64,000 nt of DNA from GCA-016699835 sp964543905. GTDB lineage: Bacteria; Planctomycetota; Phycisphaerae; Phycisphaerales; UBA1924. Each line of letters starts with the position of its first letter. The stretch's first letter is position 1. Below the pieces are notes generated by a model that searched no databases, had not been told where the DNA came from, and saw nothing but the letters and a program-made list of their open reading frames with translations. Shown piece after piece: positions 17,980-27,348 of this stretch. The position numbers were made by a program, and so were the translations under genes. Location: NCBI GenBank assembly GCA_964543905.1, contig CAZIZO010000011.1:48676-112675 (forward strand), read 5' to 3'.

Positions 17980-18774
17980 ATGCCGGCCGACCAGATTGAT
18001 TATCAGATTCTCGGCGAGGACTTGCAGGCGGTGGTCATCACGCTCGATCCGGGCGAGTCCGTCGTGGCCGAGGCTGGGGCGATGATGTACATGCACGAGA
18101 TGATCGAGATGGCGACGCAACTCTCGATGAAGGAGGGGAAAGGGCTGTTCGGGCGGCTGTTCGAGGCCGGGAAGCGTGTGATGACCGGAGACTCGTTCTT
18201 CATCACGTTCTTCTCGAACAACGGTGGAACGCGCGCCGACGTGGCCTTTTCGGCGCCCTATCCGGGTCGGGTGATCCCGGTCGAGTTGGCGGAGTTCGGC
18301 GGCACGCTGTTGTGCCAGAAGGATTGCTTCCTGTGTGGAGCCCGGGGCGTGAGCGTCGACATCGCGTTCACGAAGCGGATCGGCGCGGGGCTGTTCGGCG
18401 GAGAGGGGTTCATCTTGCAAAAGATCTCGGCACCGGAGGGTCGCGGGCAGGCGTTCCTGCACGCGGGCGGGACGGTGATCCAGATGAACCTGTCGCCCGG
18501 ACAGACGTTGAAAGTGGATACGGGGTGCCTCGTGGCCTTCCAACCGAGCGTGGACTATGACATCCAGATGGTGCCGGGGATCAGGAACAAGATCTTCGGG
18601 GGAGAAGGCCTGTTCTTCGTGCATCTGCGCGGGCCGGGGTCGGTCTGGTTGCAGACGCTGCCGTTCAGCCGCCTGGCGGATCGGATCATCGCGGCGGCGC
18701 CGTCGCACGGTGGAAAGAGCACGGAGGAGGGATCGATCCTCGGCGGCTTAGGCCGAATGCTGGATGGCAACTGA
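17980..18774 (+). CDS. AIM24 / TIGR00266 family protein
   Basis: A 264-aa protein of the AIM24 family, a double beta-roll found in many bacteria and in yeast mitochondria, with no defined biochemical role. Diagnostic stretches are LDPGESVVAEAGAMMYM near the N-terminus, GGTRADVAFSAPYPGRVIPVEL, and GGEGFILQKISAPEGRGQAFL in the middle. The C-terminal GSVWLQTLPFSRLADRI is typical. No signal peptide or membrane segment is present, so it is probably cytoplasmic. AGGAG precedes ATG 17980. It converges with the citrate-lyase-like gene at 18835. Confidence 0.85.
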   Translation: MPADQIDYQILGEDLQAVVITLDPGESVVAEAGAMMYMHEMIEMATQLSMKEGKGLFGRLFEAGKRVMTGDSFFITFFSNNGGTRADVAFSAPYPGRVIPVELAEFGGTLLCQKDCFLCGARGVSVDIAFTKRIGAGLFGGEGFILQKISAPEGRGQAFLHAGGTVIQMNLSPGQTLKVDTGCLVAFQPSVDYDIQMVPGIRNKIFGGEGLFFVHLRGPGSVWLQTLPFSRLADRIIAAAPSHGGKSTEEGSILGGLGRMLDGN

Positions 18775-18834
18775 GCCCCCGGCACGCGTGTGCGGAGTGT
18801 GGGGGCGTGTCGATCGGGTTCGATCCGCGGCACG

Positions 18835-20541
18835 CTAGGCCATGGGCCCGTCGTAGGCATGGTTGACCGGGTCGATCCTGCGCATGGGCCTTTCTCGTGT
18901 CTGCTCTTCCGTGACGTGGGCGACAAGCCCCGGGGTTCGGGCGATCATGAAGATGCCGTTGAAGACCTTGGGATCGAGCCCGAGGTCGGCGAGGATGGCG
19001 CCGATGGCGCCGTCGACGTTGATGGGGAGTGGCTTCCCGATGGCGGCGAAGGCTCGTTCGATGGCATGCGCGGCGCCGATGTGCGTGGTGGGCGAGTCGA
19101 GGAGTCCGGCGTTCGAGGCCAGTTCGAAGAGGCGCGTGGTGCGTGGGTCCTTCGTGTGGATGCGGTGCCCGAAGCCGCTGATGCGATCGCCCGAAGATTT
19201 GATCCTGGCGACCTCTTCGGTGGCGATGGCGTCGATCGAGGTGTTCTTGGCTCTCGAGAGGAGACCCGCGAGGTACCGCGCACAATCTTCAATCGCGCCA
19301 CCGTGGTGCTTGTTGATGGACATGATCCCGGCGGCGACGCTTTGCGAAAGACTCGCCCCGGTGCTGGCGACCGTGCGGGCGGCAAGGCAACTGGGTGGAG
19401 TCGCGCCGTGGTCGATGCTGCTGACGAGGATCGCGTCCATGAGTTGCCCGACCCGTTCATCGGGGAGTTTGCCCGTGAGGATGAGGTAGACGGCTGCGCC
19501 GAAACTGACCTTGCCCATCAGGCTGGCAATGTCATGCCCGCGGACGGCGACCTTGTTGGGCTCGATCTTGGTGATCGCGGTGGTCCAGACGGCCTTACGC
19601 TCGGCGTCGGACATGAGGCTCTTGCTGGCGCGAGCGCGGAGCATCGCGGCGACAACTTCGGGAAGTTCGCCGAAGGCGTCGGCGACCATCGCACCAGCGT
19701 CGCGGAGCGCCTTCACCTTGCCGGCGTGGGTGCCTTTGTGGCCCTCGATGATGGCGCCGGCGTGCGAGAAGCGTGTTCCGGCTTTGGCGGCTTTTCCGCC
19801 GATGTAGGCGGCGACGGGCTTGGTGATCTTCTTCGAGGCGATCATCTCGGCGAGTTCCTCCTCCTGGGTGCCGCCGATCTCGCCGAAGACGACGATGGCG
19901 TCGGTCGCCGGATCGTCCTCAAACATTTGTGCGACTTCGGGGATGCGCAGGCCGAGCACGGCATCGCCCCCGATGTGGACGATGCTGCTGATGCGAACAC
20001 CGGCTTGCCCGAGGTAGTACGCGGTCGAAGAGGACATGCCTCCCGAGCGGGAGATGATGCCGACGCCCGTGCCGCCGGGCAGTGGAGGCTTGAACCACTC
20101 GCGGGCCGATTCGGCCCGACCACCGATCATCCCGACGACGGCCTTGCCGGGCGAGGCGATGCCGAGTGTATTTGGCCCGACGAATTTGGCGTTCTTGGCT
20201 TTGGCAGCAGCAGCGATTTCCATGGCGTCCCAGACGGGGACGCGATCGGCGACGAGGACGACGAGTCGGACGCCCGAGTTGATCGCGTCGAGCGCGGCGT
20301 CCTTGATGCCCGCCGCGGGGACAAAGAGGACGGAGATATCGATGGGGCCCAATACCGCAACGGCCTCGGCGCACGAGTTGAAAACGGGCAGGCCAAAGAC
20401 CGCGCTGCCCCCTTTGCCCGGAGTCACCCCCCCGACGACGTTGGTCCCATAGTCGAGCATGAGGCGAGTTCGGGCCTGCCCTTCGCGGCCGGTGATGCCT
20501 TGGACGATGACTCGTTTGTGTTCGTCGATAAGGATGGACAT
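18835..20541 (-). CDS. SucD-like / citryl-CoA lyase fusion (ATP-citrate-lyase-like large subunit)
   Basis: A 568-aa two-domain protein. Residues 1-300 resemble the alpha subunit of succinyl-CoA synthetase: CoA-binding VIVQGITGREGQ at the N-terminus and the phospho-histidine H260 in FSHAGAII. Residues 320-568 resemble citrate synthase/citryl-CoA lyase: SSIDHGATPPS (H378), HHGGA (412-416), GFGHR (H459) and NVDG (D513). The domain order matches ATP-citrate lyase large subunits, although the C-terminal part reads more like stand-alone citryl-CoA lyase. It probably pairs with the SucC-like protein at 22038-23561. Cleavage (citrate to acetyl-CoA and oxaloacetate) or the reverse condensation are both possible. 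ATG 20541 preferred. Confidence 0.8.
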   Translation of the reverse strand: MSILIDEHKRVIVQGITGREGQARTRLMLDYGTNVVGGVTPGKGGSAVFGLPVFNSCAEAVAVLGPIDISVLFVPAAGIKDAALDAINSGVRLVVLVADRVPVWDAMEIAAAAKAKNAKFVGPNTLGIASPGKAVVGMIGGRAESAREWFKPPLPGGTGVGIISRSGGMSSSTAYYLGQAGVRISSIVHIGGDAVLGLRIPEVAQMFEDDPATDAIVVFGEIGGTQEEELAEMIASKKITKPVAAYIGGKAAKAGTRFSHAGAIIEGHKGTHAGKVKALRDAGAMVADAFGELPEVVAAMLRARASKSLMSDAERKAVWTTAITKIEPNKVAVRGHDIASLMGKVSFGAAVYLILTGKLPDERVGQLMDAILVSSIDHGATPPSCLAARTVASTGASLSQSVAAGIMSINKHHGGAIEDCARYLAGLLSRAKNTSIDAIATEEVARIKSSGDRISGFGHRIHTKDPRTTRLFELASNAGLLDSPTTHIGAAHAIERAFAAIGKPLPINVDGAIGAILADLGLDPKVFNGIFMIARTPGLVAHVTEEQTRERPMRRIDPVNHAYDGPMA

Positions 20542-20623
20542 GGGAGGCTCAGTGGAACGCCACAAGGTGGTGAGGATGCGTCAGGCGTCGGGTATCTGAT
20601 GAGGAGGGCCGGGTGCGGAGGAA

Positions 20624-21904
20624 TCAAGCGAGCGAAAAACATCGAGTTTTATTGACGCACCGCCGGAGTTCGGCGCGGAAGTCGGGATGGGCGATCGAGA
20701 TGAGGGACTCGGCACGCTCGCGGAGGGTCTTGCCATGCAGGTCGACCGCACCATACTCGGTGACGATCCAATGCACGTGCCCTCGGGTCGTGACGACACC
20801 CGCGCCGGGGGCAAGTTCGGAGGTGATGCGAGAAAGGCTGCCCCCGGCGGCGGTGGAGGGAAGGGCGATGATCGCCTTACCGCCGCGGGAGAGGGCGGCG
20901 CCGCGGATGAAGTCCATCTGTCCACCGATGCCCGAGTAGATGGTGTGCCCAAGGCTGTCCGCACAGACCTGGCCCGTGAGATCGACCTGGAGCGCGGAGT
21001 TGATGGCGATCGCCTTGTCGTTCTTGCGGATAAGGGCCGTGTCGTTGGTGCGGTCGGCAGGGTGGAACTCGACGAGAGGATTGTCGTTCACAAAGTCGAA
21101 GAGCCTCTTGGTCCCGATGACGAAACTGGTCACACTTCGGCCGGGATGGACGGACTTGGTCCTGTTGGTGATGACGCCCCCCTCGACGAGTTCGACGATG
21201 CGGTCGGAGAACATCTCCGTGTGGATCCCGAGGTCGTGCTTATTGGCAAGCCGGGCGAGGACGGCATCGGGCACGGCTCCGATGCCGAGTTGGAGCGTGG
21301 AGCCGTGGTCCACCAGGTCGGCGATGAGTTCGCCGATGCGCTCGGTAGCCGGCGTCTGCGATTCGACGCCGTGCTCGATGAGCGGACGATCAGTCTCAAC
21401 CCAGGCGGCGAGTTTCTTGAGGGGGACTACGGTGTTGCCATGGGTCCGAGGCATTTGCCGATTCACCTCGGCGATGATGATGGACGCGGTATCGACGGCC
21501 GCGCGAGCCACATCCACCGAGGTCCCGAGCGTGCACAGATCATGGCGATCGGGCGGCGAAATGTGAATGATCGCGGCATCGAGTTTGATGCGCCCCGTAC
21601 GGAAGAGCCCCGCGATGTCGGAAAGGAACACAGGGATGTACTCCGCGCGTCCCTCACGAACGGCCTCGCGAAGGTTGGCCCCCACGAAGAGCGAGCACGA
21701 GGTCACACCCCCGCTGTACGAGCGGTCGGCGATCGGCGCATGCCCGGCGAGATGCAGGTGGTAGATTCGTACGCCGTGAAGATCGCGACGACGGGCGAGC
21801 GCGTCGAGCATGGGCGTGGGCGTGGCGCACCCCCCATGCACGAAGATGTTCATGCCGGGCTTGATGAGCGAGATGGCGTCGTCGAACGAACCGACCTTTC
21901 CCAT
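20624..21904 (-). CDS. acetyl-CoA hydrolase/transferase family CoA-transferase
   Basis: A family I CoA-transferase of 426 aa, similar in layout to 4-hydroxybutyrate CoA-transferase. The likely catalytic glutamate is E230 in LGIHTEM, and the family block VELVEGGVI with GIGAVPDAVLARL is intact. Such enzymes move CoA between acids; succinate, acetate, butyrate and similar acids are known partners. It lies between the SucC-like gene and the SucD-lyase fusion in one operon, so its acceptor may be part of citrate or acetyl-CoA handling. A good GGAGAAGAG site precedes ATG 21904. An upstream frame to 22084 would overlap the preceding gene and is rejected. Confidence 0.85.
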   Translation of the reverse strand: MGKVGSFDDAISLIKPGMNIFVHGGCATPTPMLDALARRRDLHGVRIYHLHLAGHAPIADRSYSGGVTSCSLFVGANLREAVREGRAEYIPVFLSDIAGLFRTGRIKLDAAIIHISPPDRHDLCTLGTSVDVARAAVDTASIIIAEVNRQMPRTHGNTVVPLKKLAAWVETDRPLIEHGVESQTPATERIGELIADLVDHGSTLQLGIGAVPDAVLARLANKHDLGIHTEMFSDRIVELVEGGVITNRTKSVHPGRSVTSFVIGTKRLFDFVNDNPLVEFHPADRTNDTALIRKNDKAIAINSALQVDLTGQVCADSLGHTIYSGIGGQMDFIRGAALSRGGKAIIALPSTAAGGSLSRITSELAPGAGVVTTRGHVHWIVTEYGAVDLHGKTLRERAESLISIAHPDFRAELRRCVNKTRCFSLA

Positions 21905-22037
21905 GTGTCTCTTCTCCGGTGGATGCGAGTGGTGTGGCGAGTGTGTGCAGGGATCACGAACGGCGTGCGGATATCGACGATGGTCCGATTGGAGACGCGC
22001 ACGGGTGGGGCCCGTCCGCGCCGTGTTCGACGTGCGT

Positions 22038-23561
22038 TCACGACGGCATATCGAGTTCCACGAAGAGGCCCTCGATGCCGTCACGCCGACATTCGACCTC
22101 GCAGGCGATGAACTCGGAGTCCTTCATGAGGAGCGCCTCGAGGGGAATCGTGGGCGTGGGCTGCCCCGCGTCATTCTTGAGGAGTCCGTTGGAGCGAGCG
22201 ATGATCGCGGGCGCGTTCGTTGTCCAGGCCGAGGTGTCCACCCAGACGCGTCCACCCTTGACGGGAAACTGCACGGCCGAGGGCGAGGCGACAAACCGTG
22301 GACGACGCGGGGCGCGAGGTTCCCACGCTTTCCCGCCGTGGGCAACATGATCCGCGACCAGGGACGCGAACCGAGAGGCGATCTTGGCGGGCGTATCGGT
22401 CTTTCGGTAGCCCTCCACGGTCGCCCGCAGCCCCGCGGCTTTGCAGGAGGACTGAAGTATGTCGACGGCGCGGTCCTCGGCGTTTCCGCCGAGACGAATC
22501 ACGGCGGGAATGTCGAGGTCGAGTTCCCAGAAGGCCTTCGCGAGCCCATAGGCCGACCAGTACTGCTCCTGGTTGGCGACGCCGGAACCGGAGCCGAAAT
22601 AGCCGAGGAGTCCCGGCTGGGAAAGGATGATGCGAGCGGCTCGATAGACCTTGGCGGGAGAAGGGTTGCCGCTGGTATCGCAGAAGTTGGCGATGGTGAA
22701 GCCCTCGTTGGTGATGGCGTCCATCGACATCATCGAGCCGCCGCCACCCGCGCCGTGGAAGGCGATCAGCCCCTTGCTCGAGGGCGAGGCCGCGGTGTTC
22801 ATCTGCGCAAAGAAGAATGTGCCGCGGTGGTCCTCTTGCTCGATCTGATACGCGGCGCGTTCCAGCGGGGTTGGCGGATGATCGAGTTCGCGGGCGATCT
22901 CGATGTTGAGGTCCGGGTGGCGAAAGACGGCGTAGTCGTCGATCGTGGCTCGCGCGTCGAGCGCGACGACGCGGGCGTCGGCAAGGACCGCCAGTGGATT
23001 GATCTCGACCGAGCGTGCCTCGTGCGTCCGAGCCGCCGTGAAGACACGGGCGAGCACGGACTCGATCTGCTGTTGGACGGCCGGGGGCAGATCGAGCCTC
23101 GCGGCAAACTCACGGAGCGCCGCCGGGTCGGGCCCCTTGGCGACATCGCATGGAACTCGGGTCACTTGATGGGCACGGTCTTCGATGCCGGTGCCTCCCG
23201 AGTCCGCGAGCAAAAGGATCGGACAACGCTCGCGATCGTCGATCGCGAAAGAGACGAAGAGTTCACGCGTGATCGGGAGTTTTTCTTCGATCAGGACGTG
23301 CGTGACCGGGAACTGCCCAACGCGGAGGGTGAGCATGCGCTGGGCCTCGCGGGCCGCCTCGTCTGGAGTGTCGGCGAACGAAACGCCTCCCATGGCCTTG
23401 CGTCCGGTGGTGGCGGCCTGCACCTTGACGACCACTGGTCCGGCGAGTTGTTCGGCGGCCTGGCGGGCCTCGTCCGGAGTCGTGGCGACGATGCCGCGGG
23501 GTGTCTGAAGACCGACCGATCGAAGGAGTGATTTGGCTTGGTACTCCAACAGGCGAGCCAT
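22038..23561 (-). CDS. SucC-like ATP-grasp subunit (ATP-citrate-lyase small-subunit-like)
   Basis: An ATP-grasp/CoA-ligase beta subunit, 507 aa, longer than SucC (about 390). The ATP-grasp domain starts MARLLEYQAKSLLRSVGL, with VVVKVQAATTGRKAMGG, SVEINPLAVL (metal/nucleotide site) and a CoA-ligase domain with FCDTSGNPSP and AVIRLGGNAEDRAVDIL. The C-terminal 90-100 residues are an extra domain not found in SucC, beginning after the ligase fold (VWVDTSAWTT onward). It heads the operon whose last gene is the SucD-lyase fusion, its likely partner. Start ATG 23561 has AAAGGA. Confidence 0.8.
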   Translation of the reverse strand: MARLLEYQAKSLLRSVGLQTPRGIVATTPDEARQAAEQLAGPVVVKVQAATTGRKAMGGVSFADTPDEAAREAQRMLTLRVGQFPVTHVLIEEKLPITRELFVSFAIDDRERCPILLLADSGGTGIEDRAHQVTRVPCDVAKGPDPAALREFAARLDLPPAVQQQIESVLARVFTAARTHEARSVEINPLAVLADARVVALDARATIDDYAVFRHPDLNIEIARELDHPPTPLERAAYQIEQEDHRGTFFFAQMNTAASPSSKGLIAFHGAGGGGSMMSMDAITNEGFTIANFCDTSGNPSPAKVYRAARIILSQPGLLGYFGSGSGVANQEQYWSAYGLAKAFWELDLDIPAVIRLGGNAEDRAVDILQSSCKAAGLRATVEGYRKTDTPAKIASRFASLVADHVAHGGKAWEPRAPRRPRFVASPSAVQFPVKGGRVWVDTSAWTTNAPAIIARSNGLLKNDAGQPTPTIPLEALLMKDSEFIACEVECRRDGIEGLFVELDMPS

Positions 23562-23646
23562 GCGGAGAGTGTCCTTTCTCAACGAGACGGGGACGACGGC
23601 TTCTGGGTGGAGATTATTGCACTACTCGATCCGGAAGTTGGGATTA

Positions 23647-24354
23647 TCAGCGCAGATCGAAAAGAAGGACCTGCGCGACATGGTCACCCCCCACGATGGA
23701 GAGCATGGCCGGGCCTTCGATGGCGATGGCGTCTCCCGCGCCGAGTTTGGTCCCGTTGACGATGGCGCTGCCCGTGGCGACGTGGACCCAGGCGCCGCGA
23801 GCGGGGAGGAGGGTGTGCGCGACGCCCTTTCCGGGGTCGATCGTGGCAAGATAGAGGTTGGCGTCTTGATTGATCTTCAGGGCGCCGTCGCGTTCGATGC
23901 CATCGCGTCCGGCGACGCGCTGGAGGGCGTTGACGCGAGCGCCGGCATCGAACCTCTTCTGGGCGTAGGCGGGCGGAAGGCCCTTGGCTTCGGGCAGAAT
24001 CCAGACCTGGAGGAGATGGACTCGGGCCTCGTCGGATGGGTTGAACTCGCTATGGCGGATGCCCCGGCCTGCGGTCATGACCTGAACTTCGCCCGGACTC
24101 AGAACCTCGCCGCTCCCGAGGCTGTCTTTGTGCTCCAGTTGTCCTTCGAGGACGATGGAGATGATCTCCATGTCCTTGTGGGGGTGTGTGCCAAATCCCA
24201 TCCCCGGCTTGATGACGTCGTCGTTGATGACACGGAGGGAGCGATAACCCATAAACGCCGGGTCGTGATGGTCGCCGAAGGAGAAGGTGTGCCGGCTGTG
24301 GAGCCAACCGAGGTCGGTCAGGAAGCGTTCGTCGGCGCGGCGAATGTTCGGCAT
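23647..24354 (-). CDS. pirin family protein
   Basis: A bicupin of the pirin/YhhW family, 235 aa. Metal-binding residues are H57 and H59 (FGTHPHKD), H101 and E103 (IRHSEF), exactly the spacing of human pirin's Fe site. Family members include quercetin dioxygenases and regulators; which activity applies here is unknown. The start is ATG 24354; a TTG two codons earlier is possible but less likely. The divergent kinase gene begins 18 bases upstream of this start, so their promoters must overlap or lie inside one another's coding region. Confidence 0.88.
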   Translation of the reverse strand: MPNIRRADERFLTDLGWLHSRHTFSFGDHHDPAFMGYRSLRVINDDVIKPGMGFGTHPHKDMEIISIVLEGQLEHKDSLGSGEVLSPGEVQVMTAGRGIRHSEFNPSDEARVHLLQVWILPEAKGLPPAYAQKRFDAGARVNALQRVAGRDGIERDGALKINQDANLYLATIDPGKGVAHTLLPARGAWVHVATGSAIVNGTKLGAGDAIAIEGPAMLSIVGGDHVAQVLLFDLR

Positions 24355-24372
24355 GAACAAGCGTAGGGAATC

Positions 24373-27276
24373 GTGATCGGTTTCGCCCGCTTACCCTTGG
24401 GCGTGCAACGCTCGGGTGCTCATGTCCTCAAGGTCGGTTCCTACGTGGTCGAGCGAGAACTCGGGCGCGGCGGCATGGGGATTGTGTACCTCGCCACGGA
24501 CCAGCGCCTGGGACGACGGGTGGCGCTCAAGGCGCTGCCCGCGGCGATGTCCGCGGACGGGGCGAGGAAGGCGAGGCTGGAGCGCGAGGCCAGGGTGTTG
24601 GCTTCGGTCAAGCACCCGAACGTGGCCACGATCCACGGCGTGGAAGAACAAGACGGGACGCTCTACCTGGTTTTGGAGTACATCGAGGGTGAGACGCTCT
24701 CGGAGAGGATATCGCGGGGGGCGATCCCGGTCGCGGAAGCGGTCAACATCGGAACACAGATCGCGGCAGGACTGGAAGCGGCGCACGAGGCCGGGGTGGT
24801 GCACCGGGACCTCAAGCCCGCGAATGTGCGCATCACGCCGGATGGGCTCGTGAAGGTTTTGGACTTCGGTTTGGCGAAGGGCGAGGGAGGTTCGCAGCAG
24901 ATCGACTTGTCGCAATCGCCGACGATGGATTTTCCGTCGACGAGCCGTGAACTTCTGGTCACGCAGAGCGGCGTGATCATGGGGACCGCGGGCTACATGA
25001 GCCCGGAACAGGCCCGCGGGCGGGCGGTCGACAAACGAACGGACATCTGGTCCTTCGGGTGCGTGCTCTTTGAGTGTGTGGCGGGCAAGCCACCCTTTGG
25101 CGGAGAGACGATGGGGGACCTGATCGTCTCGGTGCTGGAGCGAGAGCCAAACCTCGACGCGCTTCCAGCCAGCGTCAGCGTTCGTCTGCGGGAGTTGCTG
25201 CGACGATGCTTGGAAAAGGACTCGCGCAAGCGACTGCGGGATATCGGGGACGCGAGGATCGAGTTGGAGGCCATGGCCGCGACGCGGGAGTGGGGGACGC
25301 CCTCGCAAATCGCCGCGCACCCGATGATGTACTCGAGCACCACGGCGTCGGGGCTTGTGATGCCCCGGGCTGGGCGTGGAACATGGGCCATGGTGGGGAT
25401 GGCGGTCGCCGGACTGGCGGTTGGAGCGGGAGGCGTTCTCGCGTACTTCCTGAGTCGGCCCACGCCGGAGTTGACGGCGAAGGACGCGCGGGTGGTGACG
25501 CCGCAACTCACGCGCCGGTTGACCGTGGAGTTGTCGCGCGAGCCGCTGTTCAAGGGAGATGTGCTGCTGCTGACCAACGACGGAAAGACGCTCGTCTATG
25601 GCACGTCGTCGGACTCCGCGGATGGCGAGGTAAAGCGACAACTGTGGGCGCGGGACATGGACCGGTTCGAGCCCCGCGCGATCGCGGGGACCGAGGGATA
25701 CCTTGCCGCGACGCTCTCCCCCGATGGCGCATCCGTGCTCTTCATCGCTCGTGAGGGAGCGACGAATGTGCGGTACCTGCTCAAGAAAGTCGCGATCGGG
25801 GGCGGGGCGCCGGTGATGTTGGTCGAAACGGACGCGAGACTGAATGGGGTTTCGTGGACCAGAGGGGACCAGATCCTGCTCACGGCTTCGGAGGGTGCCG
25901 GGATCGCGGAGGACGAGGCGAACGTGCTCTTTGCCGTCTCGTCACGCGGCGGCGAGTTGAGACGCGTCTTCTCATGCGACGACGCCCGTCAGCGAATCGT
26001 GCGTCCCGATCCGCTGCCGGGCGGTCAGCACGCCTTGCTCACGGTCTTGACGCGAGATGAGCGAGGTCGGGTGACCAACTCGATGGAGTTGGTGGACCTC
26101 TCGACCGGGGCCCGGAAGATGCTCGTGCCCAACGCGGCCGAGGGCCGCTACGTGGAAGGGGGGCACGTGGTCTTCGCACGCGGCTCGAGTTTGCTCTCGA
26201 TCCCCTTCGATCCCGCGACGCGCGAACCCACGGGCGAGGCCTCGGCGGTGGTGGGGGGGCTCGACGTCGTCTCGGGGTACGCGTCGCGGCTGTTCGACGT
26301 CTCGGCCTCGGGGGACCTGGCGTATGTGCCCGGCACGCGGGCGGTCTATCGTCGTCAACTCATTCTGGTGGAGCGAGAGACCGGCGCGGTGCAGACGCTC
26401 CCGTGCGGGAAAGGGTTCTTCATCGGCGGGCTCGCGCTCTCGCCCGATGGCACGCGGATCGCCGCCATGAAGCGCGAGGAGAATGGGGACAAGCAGTTGT
26501 GGGTGTATGACCTGAAGCGGGGCACGCCGACTCGATTGGCGGCCAAGTTGGCGAACGCGAGTTCGCCGGTCTGGCTCCCCGATGGGTCGCGGGTGGTCTT
26601 CACCATCTCGAACGGAACGGAGCAGGACGGGGTCTACGTGCAGCGTGCGAACGGGGGCGCCGAGCCGGAGCGATGGCATTCGTCCGGGAATGGGGATCGG
26701 GTCCTCTGGCCGATGTCCGCCACCATCGATGGAAAATGGATTCTTGCGGATCGCTGGAATAGTGACCGGAATCAGAGCGAGGTGGTCGCCTTGGAAACGC
26801 GCGCGGGGGGGGAACTCCGGTCGATCATCGTGGACCCGGGCGGGGCGAGCCACGCCAAGGTGAGCCCGGATGGCAAATGGGTGGCCTATGAATCGACCTC
26901 CGATCAGCGTCCGGAGGTGGTGGTGAGGGCGATCTTGACCAGCGACGAGGGAATGATCGGGGTGGGCACCGATCGGTATCCCGTGCACCGCGGGCTGGCG
27001 ATGGCGCCCGCGTGGGCTGGGGATTCGAAGCGACTCTTCTTCCAAGGCGAGAAGCGGCGGATGTACGAAGTCGTCATGAACGGAGACGCAAGCCCCACCT
27101 TCAGCCCCGCTGAGTTCTGCTTCGACAAGTGGTCCGTGCGGACGGGTGCGAACGAGTATCCGTGGCACGACGCGACAAGCGACGGGAGGAAGTTTGCGCT
27201 CGTGCAGCGTGATGCCGACGAAGAGGGCGTGACGGGGGTCAACGTCGTCTTGGGGTGGGCGAAAGAAGGAAAGTAG
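24373..27276 (+). CDS. membrane Ser/Thr kinase with C-terminal TolB-type propeller
   Basis: A Hanks-type kinase of 967 aa. The kinase domain spans residues 22-290: G-loop GRGGMG 31-36, catalytic Lys 53, HRDLKPAN at 144, DFG 164-166, and MSPEQARG in the activation segment. A membrane helix (about 337-360, MVGMAVAGLAVGAGGVLAYF) leads to an extracytoplasmic region of WD40/TolB-like repeats: LSPDGASVLFI, LSPDGTRIAAM, WLPDGSRVVFT, VSPDGKWVAYE. It is presumably a sensor kinase whose propeller binds an unknown ligand. Start codon is GTG at 24373. Its substrate is not identifiable here. Confidence 0.88.
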   Translation: MIGFARLPLGVQRSGAHVLKVGSYVVERELGRGGMGIVYLATDQRLGRRVALKALPAAMSADGARKARLEREARVLASVKHPNVATIHGVEEQDGTLYLVLEYIEGETLSERISRGAIPVAEAVNIGTQIAAGLEAAHEAGVVHRDLKPANVRITPDGLVKVLDFGLAKGEGGSQQIDLSQSPTMDFPSTSRELLVTQSGVIMGTAGYMSPEQARGRAVDKRTDIWSFGCVLFECVAGKPPFGGETMGDLIVSVLEREPNLDALPASVSVRLRELLRRCLEKDSRKRLRDIGDARIELEAMAATREWGTPSQIAAHPMMYSSTTASGLVMPRAGRGTWAMVGMAVAGLAVGAGGVLAYFLSRPTPELTAKDARVVTPQLTRRLTVELSREPLFKGDVLLLTNDGKTLVYGTSSDSADGEVKRQLWARDMDRFEPRAIAGTEGYLAATLSPDGASVLFIAREGATNVRYLLKKVAIGGGAPVMLVETDARLNGVSWTRGDQILLTASEGAGIAEDEANVLFAVSSRGGELRRVFSCDDARQRIVRPDPLPGGQHALLTVLTRDERGRVTNSMELVDLSTGARKMLVPNAAEGRYVEGGHVVFARGSSLLSIPFDPATREPTGEASAVVGGLDVVSGYASRLFDVSASGDLAYVPGTRAVYRRQLILVERETGAVQTLPCGKGFFIGGLALSPDGTRIAAMKREENGDKQLWVYDLKRGTPTRLAAKLANASSPVWLPDGSRVVFTISNGTEQDGVYVQRANGGAEPERWHSSGNGDRVLWPMSATIDGKWILADRWNSDRNQSEVVALETRAGGELRSIIVDPGGASHAKVSPDGKWVAYESTSDQRPEVVVRAILTSDEGMIGVGTDRYPVHRGLAMAPAWAGDSKRLFFQGEKRRMYEVVMNGDASPTFSPAEFCFDKWSVRTGANEYPWHDATSDGRKFALVQRDADEEGVTGVNVVLGWAKEGK

Positions 27277-27278
27277 AT

Positions 27279-27316
27279 CTCACGGCCGTGCCAGGATCGA
27301 GAGCGCGGGCCGTGAG
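27279..27316. terminator. 9-bp inverted repeat after the kinase gene
   Basis: CTCACGGCC and GGCCGTGAG form a perfect 9-bp inverted repeat with a 20-base loop, starting 2 bases after the kinase stop and lying between convergent genes. No U-tract follows on either strand, so intrinsic termination is uncertain. Confidence 0.35.
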
Positions 27317-27348
27317 TCCCGGATGGCGGTCACGCGACATCGAGCCTG

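Noticed and set aside
18775..18806. GCCCCC...GGGGGC inverted repeat after the AIM24 gene
   Set aside because: Only 6 bp with a 20-base loop and no U-tract; too weak for a terminator call.
18790..20655. 621-codon plus-strand frame over the citryl-CoA lyase fusion
   Set aside because: Gly/Asp/Glu-rich shadow of a well-supported minus-strand gene with no domain of its own.
21810..23531. 573-codon plus-strand frame over the SucC-like gene
   Set aside because: Shadow frame; composition and lack of motifs argue against coding.
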